A stretch of DNA of 64,000 bases from Flavobacteriaceae bacterium. GTDB taxonomy: Bacteria; Bacteroidota; Bacteroidia; Flavobacteriales; Flavobacteriaceae. The position numbers and the translations under genes were made by a program. Below, in pieces: positions 46,556-56,700 of this stretch; within the stretch, counting starts at the first letter, position 1, and the number at the start of each line of letters is the position of its first letter. Under the pieces are notes generated by a model. It saw only the letters and a program-made list of their open reading frames with translations, made no database searches and was not told where the DNA came from. The stretch covers positions 186,001 to 250,000 of the forward strand of contig NZMG01000039.1 of assembly GCA_002694465.1 (NCBI GenBank), given 5' to 3'.

Positions 46556-47640
46556 AGAATAAGTTATTTATTTTAGTTTTAATTTGCACAAATCTGTATA
46601 CTTATTCCCAAACAATTTTTTATAATGGATTTGGCTCAGAGGGGCCGGGTCATGATCTATTAATTGTTGATAATTACCTTTATAGTGGTGCTTACAGTGG
46701 TGGCTACATAGTTAGATTTAACCTTGATAACCCCAATCCTCAGCCGGAGACAATAAGCACTAATTTTCTACAGGGATCACTATTTTCACTGTCCTATTAT
46801 CAACCCGAAAATGCATTGTATATAAGTTCTTTTTCCCCTGTATTGTCAAAATTAGATTTATCTCAAACCCTACCGGCAAATTCTGAGACAATTAACATCA
46901 ATCCAGCTAATTTTTTCTTTGGAAACGATATAAATGGGGAAATGTTTTATGGTGCTACTACCAATGGAGGGTTTGGATACATTTATAAAATGAATATTTC
47001 TCAAGGCCCATCCAGTTATGAAATACTATATCAGGATGCTCTATCACTTTATCATGCAGAAACATATAATGGGGAACTATATTTCATTTCAACAGGTTCA
47101 GAAATTGATTTAAATAAAATAGACCCCAATAGTTCTAATCCTGATAAAATGCTGGTTGCATCAAGTATAAGTTCAGTTTTTCCTGCAGCGACGCATCTAA
47201 GAGATAATTATTTATATGTTGGAAATGATAATGGACAGTTAGTTCGATTTAACTTAGATGATTCCCTGCCATTAAGTCCTACAGTACTACTAAATGACAT
47301 TGGAAATAATATAGTAGGGATTTCTAGTAAAAATGAGTTGTTATACATAAGTGTAGGTGGGCCCGGGATAATTTACACATTCGAGGATCATGTATTATCA
47401 ACAATTGAAACTGACATATCAAGTATCTCAATTTATCCAAATCCTTCTGATGACTATTTGTTTTTAAACAGCAAAAAAAATAATATTAACTACCAAATAT
47501 TTAATCTCCAAAATCAGGAAATTAAAAAGGGAAATTATAATGATTCTGGAATTTTAATCTCTAATCTTACTTCTGGAATATATATGTTAAAACTTGAAAT
47601 TGAAGAACGAATTAGTTTTCAAAAATTCATTAAAAAATAA
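46552..47640 (+). CDS. Secreted beta-propeller-like protein with T9SS type A sorting domain
   Basis: 362 residues with a signal peptide (MKNKLFILVLICTNLYTYSQ). The body has repeating blocks around YNGFGSEGPGHDLL, NYLYVGNDNGQLVRFNLD and NGELYFISTGSEID, consistent with a propeller. The last 75 residues (ISIYPNPSDDYLFLNSK ... SFQKFIKK) form a T9SS type A sorting signal. It uses the host T9SS even though it is encoded inside a T2SS-like island. The start overlaps the preceding gene. Confidence 0.85.
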   Translation: MKNKLFILVLICTNLYTYSQTIFYNGFGSEGPGHDLLIVDNYLYSGAYSGGYIVRFNLDNPNPQPETISTNFLQGSLFSLSYYQPENALYISSFSPVLSKLDLSQTLPANSETININPANFFFGNDINGEMFYGATTNGGFGYIYKMNISQGPSSYEILYQDALSLYHAETYNGELYFISTGSEIDLNKIDPNSSNPDKMLVASSISSVFPAATHLRDNYLYVGNDNGQLVRFNLDDSLPLSPTVLLNDIGNNIVGISSKNELLYISVGGPGIIYTFEDHVLSTIETDISSISIYPNPSDDYLFLNSKKNNINYQIFNLQNQEIKKGNYNDSGILISNLTSGIYMLKLEIEERISFQKFIKK

Positions 47641-47702
47641 GAAACCTGAAAGTTTTATCCTTCTCTTTTTGTTTGTTTAAATACTTACCTTATTTTTAAT
47701 AA

Positions 47703-48377
47703 ATGATGAAAGAATATACTTTTTGTTTTCTCTTGATAGGGTTCTTATTGATTTCTTGTCATAAAATACAATACAAAACTCAAACACAAAAATCCCTCCC
47801 CGAATTAGGTAGTTTGGGAGTTTTTGAAAAATATATCGCTCAAGAAATCACTATTGAAAAATCGGTTATTGGGGTAAATAGCCCATTAAAGTTAAAGGTT
47901 GAAATTGTTACTGAATCCAAACGAGAAATTTTTACTAATAAAGACTCCATTAATTCATTAAAAGAATACCTTACTCTTGAAGTTTTAGATAAATTTTCCT
48001 TATTAGAGCAAATCAACCAAAACAAGGAACTTTTTGGTTATTTAAAAAGCAATCCTAGAGTTCGGATTGTTACCAAAGTATTTATTAATTTTTCTGAAAC
48101 AGTAAAACAAGAAATACTTGATTCCCAAGAACTGTATTTAATCCAGAATAAGCAAAAAACTTTATCCATTGAATTAAGGGATGATAATAAGACGACAAAA
48201 ATCATTGAATTTTCAGAAGGCAAAATTATAGATTTTGAGCCTTCAGAGTTTTGTTGGGGTACTAAGAAAGGGTTTAAAGTGCAAATTTTAGATGTTGTCA
48301 ATGTTGGATCCGATTGCAATGGAGATTTGTATAAAACCTATAAAAAAGCAAAGCGTAAAACCGAGTTCAACTATTAG
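47703..48377 (+). CDS. Lipoprotein of unknown function
   Basis: 224 residues. The signal is MMKEYTFCFLLIGFLLISC, lipobox LISC. The mature domain has no recognised fold; it contains helix-rich stretches (TNKDSINSLKEYLTLEVLDKF) and a C-terminal block FCWGTKKGFKVQILDVVNVG. It sits directly before the fibronectin-like lipoprotein with no gap (stop at 48375-48377, start at 48378). As a lipoprotein in front of the second secretion operon it is a candidate secretin pilotin or accessory subunit, which is speculative. Confidence 0.65.
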   Translation: MMKEYTFCFLLIGFLLISCHKIQYKTQTQKSLPELGSLGVFEKYIAQEITIEKSVIGVNSPLKLKVEIVTESKREIFTNKDSINSLKEYLTLEVLDKFSLLEQINQNKELFGYLKSNPRVRIVTKVFINFSETVKQEILDSQELYLIQNKQKTLSIELRDDNKTTKIIEFSEGKIIDFEPSEFCWGTKKGFKVQILDVVNVGSDCNGDLYKTYKKAKRKTEFNY

Positions 48378-49310
48378 ATGAAATTTTTAAAATACATATT
48401 TTCAGTTTTATCACTTGCTCTTATTGCTTGCGAAGAAGGGGGACTACTAATTGAACCCGATATTACCAATAGGACGGTAACCCTTATTGCACCTTCCAAT
48501 AATTCAGAAGTTGCTACTAATACTATTTTCTTTGATTGGGAAACTGTAGAGGATGCATTAACCTATGAAATTCAAGTAGCAAGCCCTAATTTTGAAAACA
48601 CGGCTCAATTACTATTAAATGCCGAAGATTCTTTAACTTTTGCAGAATTACAACTCCCTGTTGGGAAATATGAGTGGCGAGTAAAAGCCAAAAATAGCAA
48701 TTACGAAACCCCCTACAGTAATGCATCATTTGAGGTAGTTCCTGTTGAGAATTTTTCTGACAACAATGTTATTCTAGAAAACCCTGAAAATAATTTAATT
48801 ACCAATATTTCGATGCAATCCCTTGAATGGCAATTAATAGAGGGAGCTACACTATATAGAGTTCAGGTATTGGAAAATGGAGATGTATTAGAAGAACAAT
48901 TCACCACCGAAACCATTTTAGATATTACTTTTCCCGAAGGGGAATTTCAGTGGCAAGTACGTGCTGAAAATGGAGTAGATAGCACCCTTTATTTTTCACG
49001 TAGTATCCTAGTAGATGTAACAATCCCTAATACACCAACACTCACAATACCAGAGGATACCGTAGAGCTCACCTCTGGAGATGTTACTTTTGAGTGGACA
49101 CGGGAACTTTTAGAGGGAAGCGTGGAATTTGATAGTATTTATGTCTATAGAGATATTGCTCTTGCCAATCTTGTCTTAAAAGAAGAGTCTGTATCTCCTT
49201 ACAATGCAACGCTGACTAACGATACCTATTATTGGCTAGTAAAGGGATTTGACGAAGCTGGTAATGAAGGGAGTTCGAGCACTACCTTTAGTTTTATTGT
49301 GAATGAGTAA
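48378..49310 (+). CDS. Lipoprotein with fibronectin type III-like repeats
   Basis: 310 residues, lipobox IACEEGG after MKFLKYIFSVLSLALIAC. Three FnIII-like repeats of about 95 residues follow, with recurrent FDWETVEDALTYEIQVAS, WQLIEGATLYRVQVLENG and FEWTRELLEGSVEFDSIYVY. The repeated pattern and the lipid anchor suggest a periplasmic or surface scaffold, perhaps for the outer-membrane part of the machine. It overlaps the GspC-like gene by 8 bases, which puts it in the rightward secretion operon. Confidence 0.8.
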   Translation: MKFLKYIFSVLSLALIACEEGGLLIEPDITNRTVTLIAPSNNSEVATNTIFFDWETVEDALTYEIQVASPNFENTAQLLLNAEDSLTFAELQLPVGKYEWRVKAKNSNYETPYSNASFEVVPVENFSDNNVILENPENNLITNISMQSLEWQLIEGATLYRVQVLENGDVLEEQFTTETILDITFPEGEFQWQVRAENGVDSTLYFSRSILVDVTIPNTPTLTIPEDTVELTSGDVTFEWTRELLEGSVEFDSIYVYRDIALANLVLKEESVSPYNATLTNDTYYWLVKGFDEAGNEGSSSTTFSFIVNE

Positions 49311-49773
49311 ATTTAATAGTAATAAAAATGTAAAGTATGTACTTCCCATCGTAGTTGCTATTTGGGGGTTCTTTTTTTTTCAATTGTTTGATGCCTGTAA
49401 TCCCGATGAAGTAACTATTTCTCTAAATAGTATGGGAACATTTAAAACCCCAGAGATCAAACAAAAAGAATCTTTTGAGTTGCAACCCATTGAAAAGGAT
49501 CCTTTTTTAGGGACAGCTTATGTAAAATCAAATAAAAGAGGAAGTAACCCAAGCGCATCCAAGAAAAGTGATTTGCCTTGGCCAAACATTCAGTACCTAG
49601 GGGTTGTACAAAACTCCAATTCTAAAGATAAGGTATTTGTAGTTAGTATAAATGGGCAACAACAGGTGATTAAAAAAGGAGAAACCTTTAATGAAATAAC
49701 AGTTTTAAAAGGTAACGACGAAACACTTAGTCTTCGTTTTCAGGGTAAAACCCAAGTATTTAAAAAAATATAA
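49303..49773 (+). CDS. GspC/PilP-like inner-membrane linker protein
   Basis: 156 residues. A short cytoplasmic N-terminus and one membrane helix (about 11-29, VLPIVVAIWGFFFFQLFDA) lead through a linker to a C-terminal HR-like beta domain of about 60 residues (IQYLGVVQNSNSKDKVFVVS ... VIKKGETFNEITVLKG). This layout matches GspC/PilP proteins that connect the inner-membrane platform to the secretin. The length is typical of PilP/GspC without PDZ. It overlaps the lipoprotein gene and is followed 4 bases later by the GspK-like gene. Confidence 0.68.
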   Translation: MSKFNSNKNVKYVLPIVVAIWGFFFFQLFDACNPDEVTISLNSMGTFKTPEIKQKESFELQPIEKDPFLGTAYVKSNKRGSNPSASKKSDLPWPNIQYLGVVQNSNSKDKVFVVSINGQQQVIKKGETFNEITVLKGNDETLSLRFQGKTQVFKKI

Positions 49774-49777
49774 AGGG

Positions 49778-51034
49778 ATGAAGGGGTTACAAAAGATAAA
49801 GGCCTCAGCTCTTCAGTTTGCAATTTTGGTATCTGTAATTATTGCCATTCTATTAGCTTCTTTTTTAGCACTTACTCATACCCACCGTCTTTTTGGGATG
49901 CAGTCAGAACTTTTACTAAATACTATAGATGCTTCTCAAGAGGGCATCGATTTTTCTCTAAACCCCAATAATCAAATAGGGGACTCTCTCGATTTAACTG
50001 ATGAGAATCTTTCTACTATTATTAAAAAGGATGCTTGGGGAGGGTTTTTAAAAATTGAAAGCACTTCTCAAAGTAAAACAAAGTCCTTTTCCAAAATTGG
50101 ACTCATAGGTCAAAATACTGAAGCAGTTAGAACAGCGCTTCAGGTTACTGAAACGCAACTACCTCTCGTTTTGGTTGGAGATACAAAAATTGAAGGAAAT
50201 GCCTTTGTGTCTAATAAAGGGATTAAAGCAGGGGTTATTTCTGGTAAGTATTTTAATGGAGATACTCTCATAGAAGGGGATATAAAAATTACCAATGGCC
50301 AATTGCCTAAATTGGATAAATCTTGGAGGAAACGGACTCAAAGGCTATTGAAGAATTTTATTGTAGATGACAGCCAATTAATTGGTATTGAAGCGGAAAT
50401 TAAAAATTCTTTTTTTAACCCCAACAAAGTTATTTTTGAAAATGGAGGACTTGTTCTTGACCAGACCTTTGTGGGGAATATCATCATCAAAAGCAATACT
50501 GAAATTATTGTTACAAAATTTGCTGAACTAACCGATGTACTATTAATTGCGCCAAAAATTACCGTTCAAAAGGGGTTTAGAGGTAATGCACATTTTTTGG
50601 CCAGCAAGACCATTATGATTGAAGAAGAAACCACTTTTTTATACCCTTCCTCATTGGTTTTAGTAGATATAAACAAGGATTTTATAACGCCCATTCTAAG
50701 AGGGGAAGAGCCCATTTATATTTCTGAGAAAGTAAACTTTAGCGGTGTTATTATTTATTTTCCAGAGGAGAACCCTGAACAACATTCCCAAACTAGCATT
50801 AGTTTACAGCCCGAAACTGAAATAGTGGGTAGTATCTATTGTCAGGGGAATATGGAGCTATCTGGTAGGGTAAAGGGGGCTATTTTTGTTGAACGGTTTT
50901 TAGTTAATGAATTTGGTTCTCGATACATTAATCACATATACAATGGAAAGATTTTGAGCAAACAACTTCCTAAAGAATTTTGCGGGTTGCCCTTTTCAGA
51001 AAAAAAGAAAGGAGTGGTGCAGTGGTTGTATTAA
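49778..51034 (+). CDS. GspK/PilX-like protein with beta-solenoid domain
   Basis: 418 residues. The N-terminal helix (SALQFAILVSVIIAILLASF) has no Glu at +5, as in GspK and PilX minor pseudopilins. The remainder is a right-handed beta-solenoid-like repeat (VGDTKIEGNAFVSNKGIKAG, ENGGLVLDQTFVGNIIIKSN, ETEIVGSIYCQGNMELSG), resembling bactofilin or polymer-forming proteins more than classical GspK. It may cap the pseudopilus tip. The order K, then I-like, J-like, F matches T2SS clusters. Confidence 0.6.
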   Translation: MKGLQKIKASALQFAILVSVIIAILLASFLALTHTHRLFGMQSELLLNTIDASQEGIDFSLNPNNQIGDSLDLTDENLSTIIKKDAWGGFLKIESTSQSKTKSFSKIGLIGQNTEAVRTALQVTETQLPLVLVGDTKIEGNAFVSNKGIKAGVISGKYFNGDTLIEGDIKITNGQLPKLDKSWRKRTQRLLKNFIVDDSQLIGIEAEIKNSFFNPNKVIFENGGLVLDQTFVGNIIIKSNTEIIVTKFAELTDVLLIAPKITVQKGFRGNAHFLASKTIMIEEETTFLYPSSLVLVDINKDFITPILRGEEPIYISEKVNFSGVIIYFPEENPEQHSQTSISLQPETEIVGSIYCQGNMELSGRVKGAIFVERFLVNEFGSRYINHIYNGKILSKQLPKEFCGLPFSEKKKGVVQWLY

Positions 51035-51345
51035 AAAAAATAAGAGCAGCCACTTTGGTGGAAACTATAATTGCTTCGGGTATTGTATTGATTGTTTTTA
51101 CCATTGGCAGTTTAAGCCTAAACAATGTATTCCAGTCGGTGGTAAAACATAATGAAGGACCATTTCAAAATAGGGTGAAAGAGCTTACCTATTTAGCCAA
51201 GAATAAAACTTTAGAGCTTCCTTTTTATGAAGACACCTCTACCTGGGATATCACTATTGAAAAAAGTGAAACCAAGATACAACTAGAGGCACACTATAAG
51301 CCCACAAAAGAAACAACCACAAAGATTTTACATGCAGAAGATTAA
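51022..51345 (+). CDS. GspI/H-like minor pseudopilin
   Basis: 107 residues from a GTG at 51022, preceded by GGAG at 51011-51014 at good spacing; a TTG at 50980 is in frame but gives an unusual long basic leader. The prepilin signal reads RA then ATLVETIIASGIVLIVF, with Glu at +5. The short periplasmic domain (VKELTYLAKNKTLE ... KETTTKILHAED) is beta-rich. It overlaps the preceding gene by 13 bases and the next pseudopilin by 14. It should be processed by the prepilin peptidase of the leftward operon. Confidence 0.75.
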   Translation: MVVLKKIRAATLVETIIASGIVLIVFTIGSLSLNNVFQSVVKHNEGPFQNRVKELTYLAKNKTLELPFYEDTSTWDITIEKSETKIQLEAHYKPTKETTTKILHAED

Positions 51346-51808
51346 AAAATTAAAAGCTTTTACTTTGGCAGAACTCTTGGTGGCTATGGTCATTACCACC
51401 ATTGTGGTGGGAATGGCACTAGGAGTACTGACTCTATTTAGCAAGAATATCCAATTAATTCAAGATAACTATTCTCAAAGTACCCAGTTAGATTTATTAG
51501 AGCAGCAACTTACCATTGATTTTAACCGTTATCAAGACAAGAAATATGATGCTCAAAAGGAAGTTGTATTTTTAAAAAACCCTTTAGATTCCATTTACTA
51601 TGAATTTTCAGAAGGATATTTGCTTAGGGATTTGGATACCATTTTTAAAGGAGACTTGCATAAAAATCTTTATTTTAACGGAAAAGAAGTACTACAGGGA
51701 ACAATGGATGCTATTAAGGTGGAGTTTCAAAAAGGTAAAAAACAAACCTTTCTATTTATTTTCTCTGAAAAAGATGCCCAACAGATACTAAACAATTATG
51801 GGAATTAA
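51332..51808 (+). CDS. GspJ-like minor pseudopilin
   Basis: 158 residues. The class III signal is KLKA then FTLAELLVAMVITTIVVGMAL, with Glu at +5. The mature domain is about 130 residues, the size of GspJ rather than the major pseudopilin. It is overlapped by the GspI-like gene and itself overlaps gspF by 11 bases. It is probably a pseudopilus-tip subunit. The I versus J assignment is by order and size and is not certain. Confidence 0.8.
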   Translation: MQKIKKLKAFTLAELLVAMVITTIVVGMALGVLTLFSKNIQLIQDNYSQSTQLDLLEQQLTIDFNRYQDKKYDAQKEVVFLKNPLDSIYYEFSEGYLLRDLDTIFKGDLHKNLYFNGKEVLQGTMDAIKVEFQKGKKQTFLFIFSEKDAQQILNNYGN

Positions 51809-52928
51809 ATTTGAAACCATAGATAATAACTCTTCAAAAACCCAAGGGGAAGAAAAGAAAAGCTTTCTCCAAAGGGAAATCCATCTTTTTGGCAAAAAGT
51901 TTTCCAATCGTGCCAAAGAGGATTTTTATGGAGAACTAAGTGTGCTTCTAAGTTCAGGGGTCAATTTAAAGGCTTCCTTGGAACTTATTTCCGAAATGCA
52001 AAAAAAGGAAAAAGACAGGCTGCTTATAGACACCATAGGAAATCAAATAGTTTCTGGGAGTTCATTGAGTGAGGCTATGGAAAGCCATTCTTTTTTTTCA
52101 AAATATGAATGCCAAGCGGTAAAAATTGGTGAACAAACGGGACAACTTCAAAAAATAGCGGAAGACCTCCGGGAATACTTTAACCGAAAGAACGAATTGA
52201 GACGTATGCTGGTCTCTTCTTTGTCGTATCCTATTATTGTTTTAGTATTTGCCTTATTGGTTGTGTTTTTTATGCTCCGTTTTGTGGTGCCCATGTTTGC
52301 GGATATATTTAAGCAAAATAGGGTAGAGCTTCCCTGGATTACCCAACAGATTGTAAAGCTATCGCATTTAGTTTCGGTAAGTGGTTGGTGGCTGTTGTTT
52401 TTTGTTGTAATAGTTATTATGGGTTATCGATGGATTTCCAAAACGGAAGGGTATTATAGGTTTATTGGAAAGCTTCAACTCAAAATCCCAATATTAGGGA
52501 ATTACCTCAAAAGGATCTACCTCATTCAGTTTACTCAAGCTATGTCGTTGCTAACGCATGCAAAAATACCAGTGGTTACAGGAATAGGTCTTGCCAGAGA
52601 GATGATTCGCTTCTATCCTTTGGAAAGTACGCTTGTAACCATTGAAAAAGATTTGGTACATGGAGAGAAACTTCATCAAAGCTTTTCCAAACACTTCATT
52701 TATGATAAAAAAATGATTGCACTTTTAAGGGTCGCCGAAGAAACCAATCAGACAGAATATATCTTTCAAAAACTATATGATCAATACAGCACTGAACTCA
52801 AATACAAAGGTCAAATTATTACTTCTGTTTTCAATGTGGTTTTGTCTATTTTTCTTGGGATAGTTGTGGGGATTATTTTAATTGCAATGTACTTGCCAAT
52901 GTTTAAGTTGAGTAGTGTTATTGGGTAG
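51798..52928 (+). CDS. gspF: GspF/PilC-type inner-membrane platform protein
   Basis: 376 residues. Two cytoplasmic GspF domains of about 110 residues (first FYGELSVLLSSGVNLKASLEL, second FTQAMSLLTHAKIPVVTGIGL) alternate with membrane helices at about 140-165, 190-212 and 348-370. This is the classical GspF/PilC repeat architecture. It is the rotor partner of GspE. It ends the rightward operon; no hairpin terminator was seen directly after it. Confidence 0.92.
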   Translation: MGIKFETIDNNSSKTQGEEKKSFLQREIHLFGKKFSNRAKEDFYGELSVLLSSGVNLKASLELISEMQKKEKDRLLIDTIGNQIVSGSSLSEAMESHSFFSKYECQAVKIGEQTGQLQKIAEDLREYFNRKNELRRMLVSSLSYPIIVLVFALLVVFFMLRFVVPMFADIFKQNRVELPWITQQIVKLSHLVSVSGWWLLFFVVIVIMGYRWISKTEGYYRFIGKLQLKIPILGNYLKRIYLIQFTQAMSLLTHAKIPVVTGIGLAREMIRFYPLESTLVTIEKDLVHGEKLHQSFSKHFIYDKKMIALLRVAEETNQTEYIFQKLYDQYSTELKYKGQIITSVFNVVLSIFLGIVVGIILIAMYLPMFKLSSVIG

Positions 52929-53763
52929 TAGATAATGATTTAGGTTTTTAATGTAGTATCAAAGTCAGTTTATTCAAAATGATAATTTTTTTTTCAGAAT
53001 ACAACACTCCACTTTTTGAATTGAAAATAGATTCTTAAATCATAGTAATACGATACAATAGCGCCTCTTTGGACCCCAATATGGATTTACCAAACCCATT
53101 ATAAATCTCTTTGCAACAAACCACATTATCCCCTATAGATACCACAACCCCTTTGCAACCCAATCCCAAACCACTTTATCAAGAACAATACCACCCCCTT
53201 TACCCCAGTAACCTGCAACGACCCCCAACAACCCCCTTACACCCTATTAAAGGGCTAACCCAACCCCTTTAGAGGCTATAAAACTACTAGCAACACCCCA
53301 AACCTATTCGCTACAACATCCCCTCCACGATGTACTCCCCCCCCCTAAATGTACCACAACCCCCTTACACCCCAATTCTAAACCCCTAAATAAACCCCTT
53401 ATTTTCTAGTAAACACCCCCCGCAACCCCCCTATACCCCCACCTACCCCCAACAACCTGCAACAACCCAGTTCTTAATTATCGCAACACCCCATATTGGT
53501 ACCTTAAACCCCTTCAAGGGGATTTACAAACCCCATTATTAGGGGGCTAATGAAATACATACAAACCCCCTATTTACTTAAATATCATAATTAGCAACAA
53601 CCCCAACACCCCCACAAGCCCCCTAAACCCCTTTATAAAAAAGGCTTTTATCAGAAAGTATTTCTTTGATTTATTATATCAATTTTTTTCTATAAATTTG
53701 AGGTAAACCTAACTCCCCTTTACTCCCCAGTTATTTTATATTTAACATGGCTATTATTGATAT
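52929..53763. other. 835-bp non-coding region with an extremely C-rich tract
   Basis: Between gspF and the type IIG gene no open frame of 60 residues or more exists. From about 53080 to 53630 the plus strand is packed with C runs of 4-9, separated by A/T-rich words, with very few G. In 53401-53460 I count 31 C and 3 G. Runs at 53416-53421, 53426-53431, 53436-53440 and 53446-53450 make a canonical G-quadruplex motif on the minus strand. A 9-C run lies at 53337-53345. The word CAACCCCCTTACACCC occurs at 53229-53244 and 53357-53372. The remainder is AT-rich and ends in the type IIG promoter region. Confidence 0.85.
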
Positions 53764-56700
53764 ATGAGTTTATTTCAAAAGTCTGTTCTCAACAGTTACC
53801 TATCCCAACAGGATATTCCTCTTGTAGAAAAAGCATATAAAAAATACCGTGCATATTTTCAAAACAGTACAGTCCAAGAAAATATAAGAAGCATAAAAGA
53901 AGAGCAGTATCAAGCTACTTTTTTGACTGAACTCTTTGTAAAGGTTTTGGGGTACACCCTTAACCCCAACCCCGATTTTAACTTAACTACCGAATACAAA
54001 AACCAAAAGGGTTCTGGAAAAGCGGATGGTGCTATTCTAAAGGACAATAAAGCCATTGGAGTAATTGAATTAAAAGGGACAAATACTAAAGATCTTGAAA
54101 GCATACGCAAACAGGCTTTCGATTATAAAGCCAATCAAAAGCATTGTGTGTATGTGGTAACCTCCAACTTTGAGAAACTTCGATTCTACATTAACGATGC
54201 TACGGAGTTTTTAGAGTTTAATCTCTTCGAATTAACTTTGCAAGACTTTCAGTTGCTTTATTTGTGTTTAAGCAAAGAAAACATTTTAAACAACCTGCCC
54301 CTTTCTATAAAGGAAGCTTCCTTAATTGAAGAAGAAAAAATCACCAAACAGTTTTATAGGGATTACTCCCTTTTTAAAAGGGAATTGTATCGAGACTTGG
54401 TGAAACGGAATGCAAAAAAACTTAAAACTCTTAAAGAAACAGAATTAGCGAAAGAAAATCAATACACAAGTAAACCCCTTTCCAAAGAGTTTACTCAACT
54501 CGAAAAGAATGTAAAGCTATCTCTATTTAAAAAATCGCAAAAATTGATAGATCGCTTTCTATTTATCTTTTTTGCTGAAGATAGAGACCTATTACCCCCC
54601 AACTCTACCCTTCAAATTTTAGAAAAGTGGAAAGCGGATGTAGATTTTGGTGATGAAAGACCCCTTTACAATCTCTTTATGCAGTATTTTAAATTTCTGG
54701 ATACAGGCCGTAAAGGAACTTCTACTCGTGCCGAAATTTATGCCTACAACGGTGGGTTGTTTCAACCCGACGCTATTTTAGATAATCTTGAAATTGATGA
54801 CGAGCTATTGTACAAACATACCTACCAACTTGCCAAATACGATTTTAGCAGTCAAGTAGATGTAAATATCTTGGGACACATCTTTGAAAATTCCTTAAAC
54901 GAAATTGAAAGTGTCAATGCCGAAATTGAAGGAAGCGATTTCGACAAACAAAAAAGTAAGCGAAAAAAAGATGGGGTGTTTTATACACCCAAATACATTA
55001 CAAAATACATTGTTGAAAACACTGTTGGCAAACTCTGCCAAGAGAAAAAAGATCAATTAGGCTTTAAGGAAGAAGCCTATTTCGAGATAAAAAAGGGAAC
55101 ACACCAAAACACCAAAAAGCAGTTGTTAGAGGTTTTAGATACCTATAGAGAATGGCTATTGCAACTCACCATTTGCGACCCCGCTTGTGGCTCTGGTGCC
55201 TTTTTAAACCAAGCTTTGGATTTCCTTATTAAAGAACACCAATATATTGATGAGTTAAAGGCTAAGGTTGTAAAGGGAAGTATGATTATTAGTGATATTG
55301 AAAATACCATTCTCGAAAACAATATCTATGGTGTGGATCTTAACGAAGAAAGTGTAGAAATTGCCAAACTTTCCCTTTGGCTTCGTACAGCACAACCTCG
55401 CAGGAAATTAAACAATTTAAGTAATAATATTAAATGCGGTAATAGCTTAATAGATAGTAAAGCAGTAGCAGGTGATAAATCCTTTAATTGGCAGGAACAG
55501 TTCCCTAAAGTCTTTGAAAAGGGAGGCTTTGATGTAGTGATTGGGAATCCACCTTATTTAAGAGTTCAGGGTTTAAGAGAGAATTTTGGTAAGGAATCTG
55601 AGTATTATGAAAATAAATTTGAGTCGGCTACGGGGAGGTTTGATGTCTATATACTTTTTATTGAAAAATCATTTCAATTAATTAAAAATAATGGAATAGT
55701 TTCTTTTATTCTGCCACATAAATTTTTAATCAGTGATTTTGGTGAAGGAATAAGAGGTTTCTTGGTAAAAAATAAAGCTGTTCAATCAATATTAACATTT
55801 GGTTCGGAAATGGTATTTGCAGACGCTTCTACTTATACCTGTATTATTAATTTAAGCCACAATAATTCAGAAATTAAATTCAAAGAAATAAAACCAATTG
55901 ACATTTTGAATCCATTTGAGTTTGAAATATCTGGATATAATAATTTATCTAGAGAAAAATGGAATTTAAAAAGTAAGGTAATTGAAAAATTATTCAAAAA
56001 ACTATATTCAACACCATGGACAGTTAAAGATGTTTTTGAAAATATAAGCCAGGGAGTGGTTTCTGTAGGGGATGACATATTTTTAATGAAGGGCAAAATA
56101 CAAGGAGACAGATTTATCGGCTATTCTGAAAAAATAAAAAATGAAATTGAACTTGAATCTTCAATTGTTAAACCCCTATTGAAAGGCGAAGACGTTAAGA
56201 AGTATGCTACTTTAATCAATAACTATTATTGTTTATATCCACATCATGAAATAGATGGTAAGACAATCCCTTTGGAAGAAGAGGTTTTTAAGAATAAATA
56301 TCCTTTAGCATATAATTATATTTTCCCCTTCAGAGAAGAATTGATTAAGAAAAAAATCAGATATAAAACTAACCCTAAAGCGTGGTACAGTTTACATAGA
56401 TCAAGAGAAATTAGTCTTTTTGAACAAAAAAAAATTATAACTCCAGAAATTTCTCTTGGTACAAATATGACAATTGATGTAAATAATTTTTATCATAATA
56501 CTAAATGCTATACACTGACCAAGCGTAGTGATATAAAAGAGAACTATAAATTTTGGCTTGCAATTCTAAACTCTAAGCTCCTTTGGTATTTTTTAAGTAG
56601 CACAGGCTATGTCCTGAGAGGTGGGTTTTTCACCTTTAAAACAAAATATTTAGAACCATTTCCATTACCAAAACTTGATAATATTAATCAACAAACACCC

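Noticed and set aside
53040..53640. CRISPR array or tandem repeat in the C-rich tract
   Set aside because: The C-runs are irregularly spaced with no constant repeat and spacer length, and no cas genes are present.
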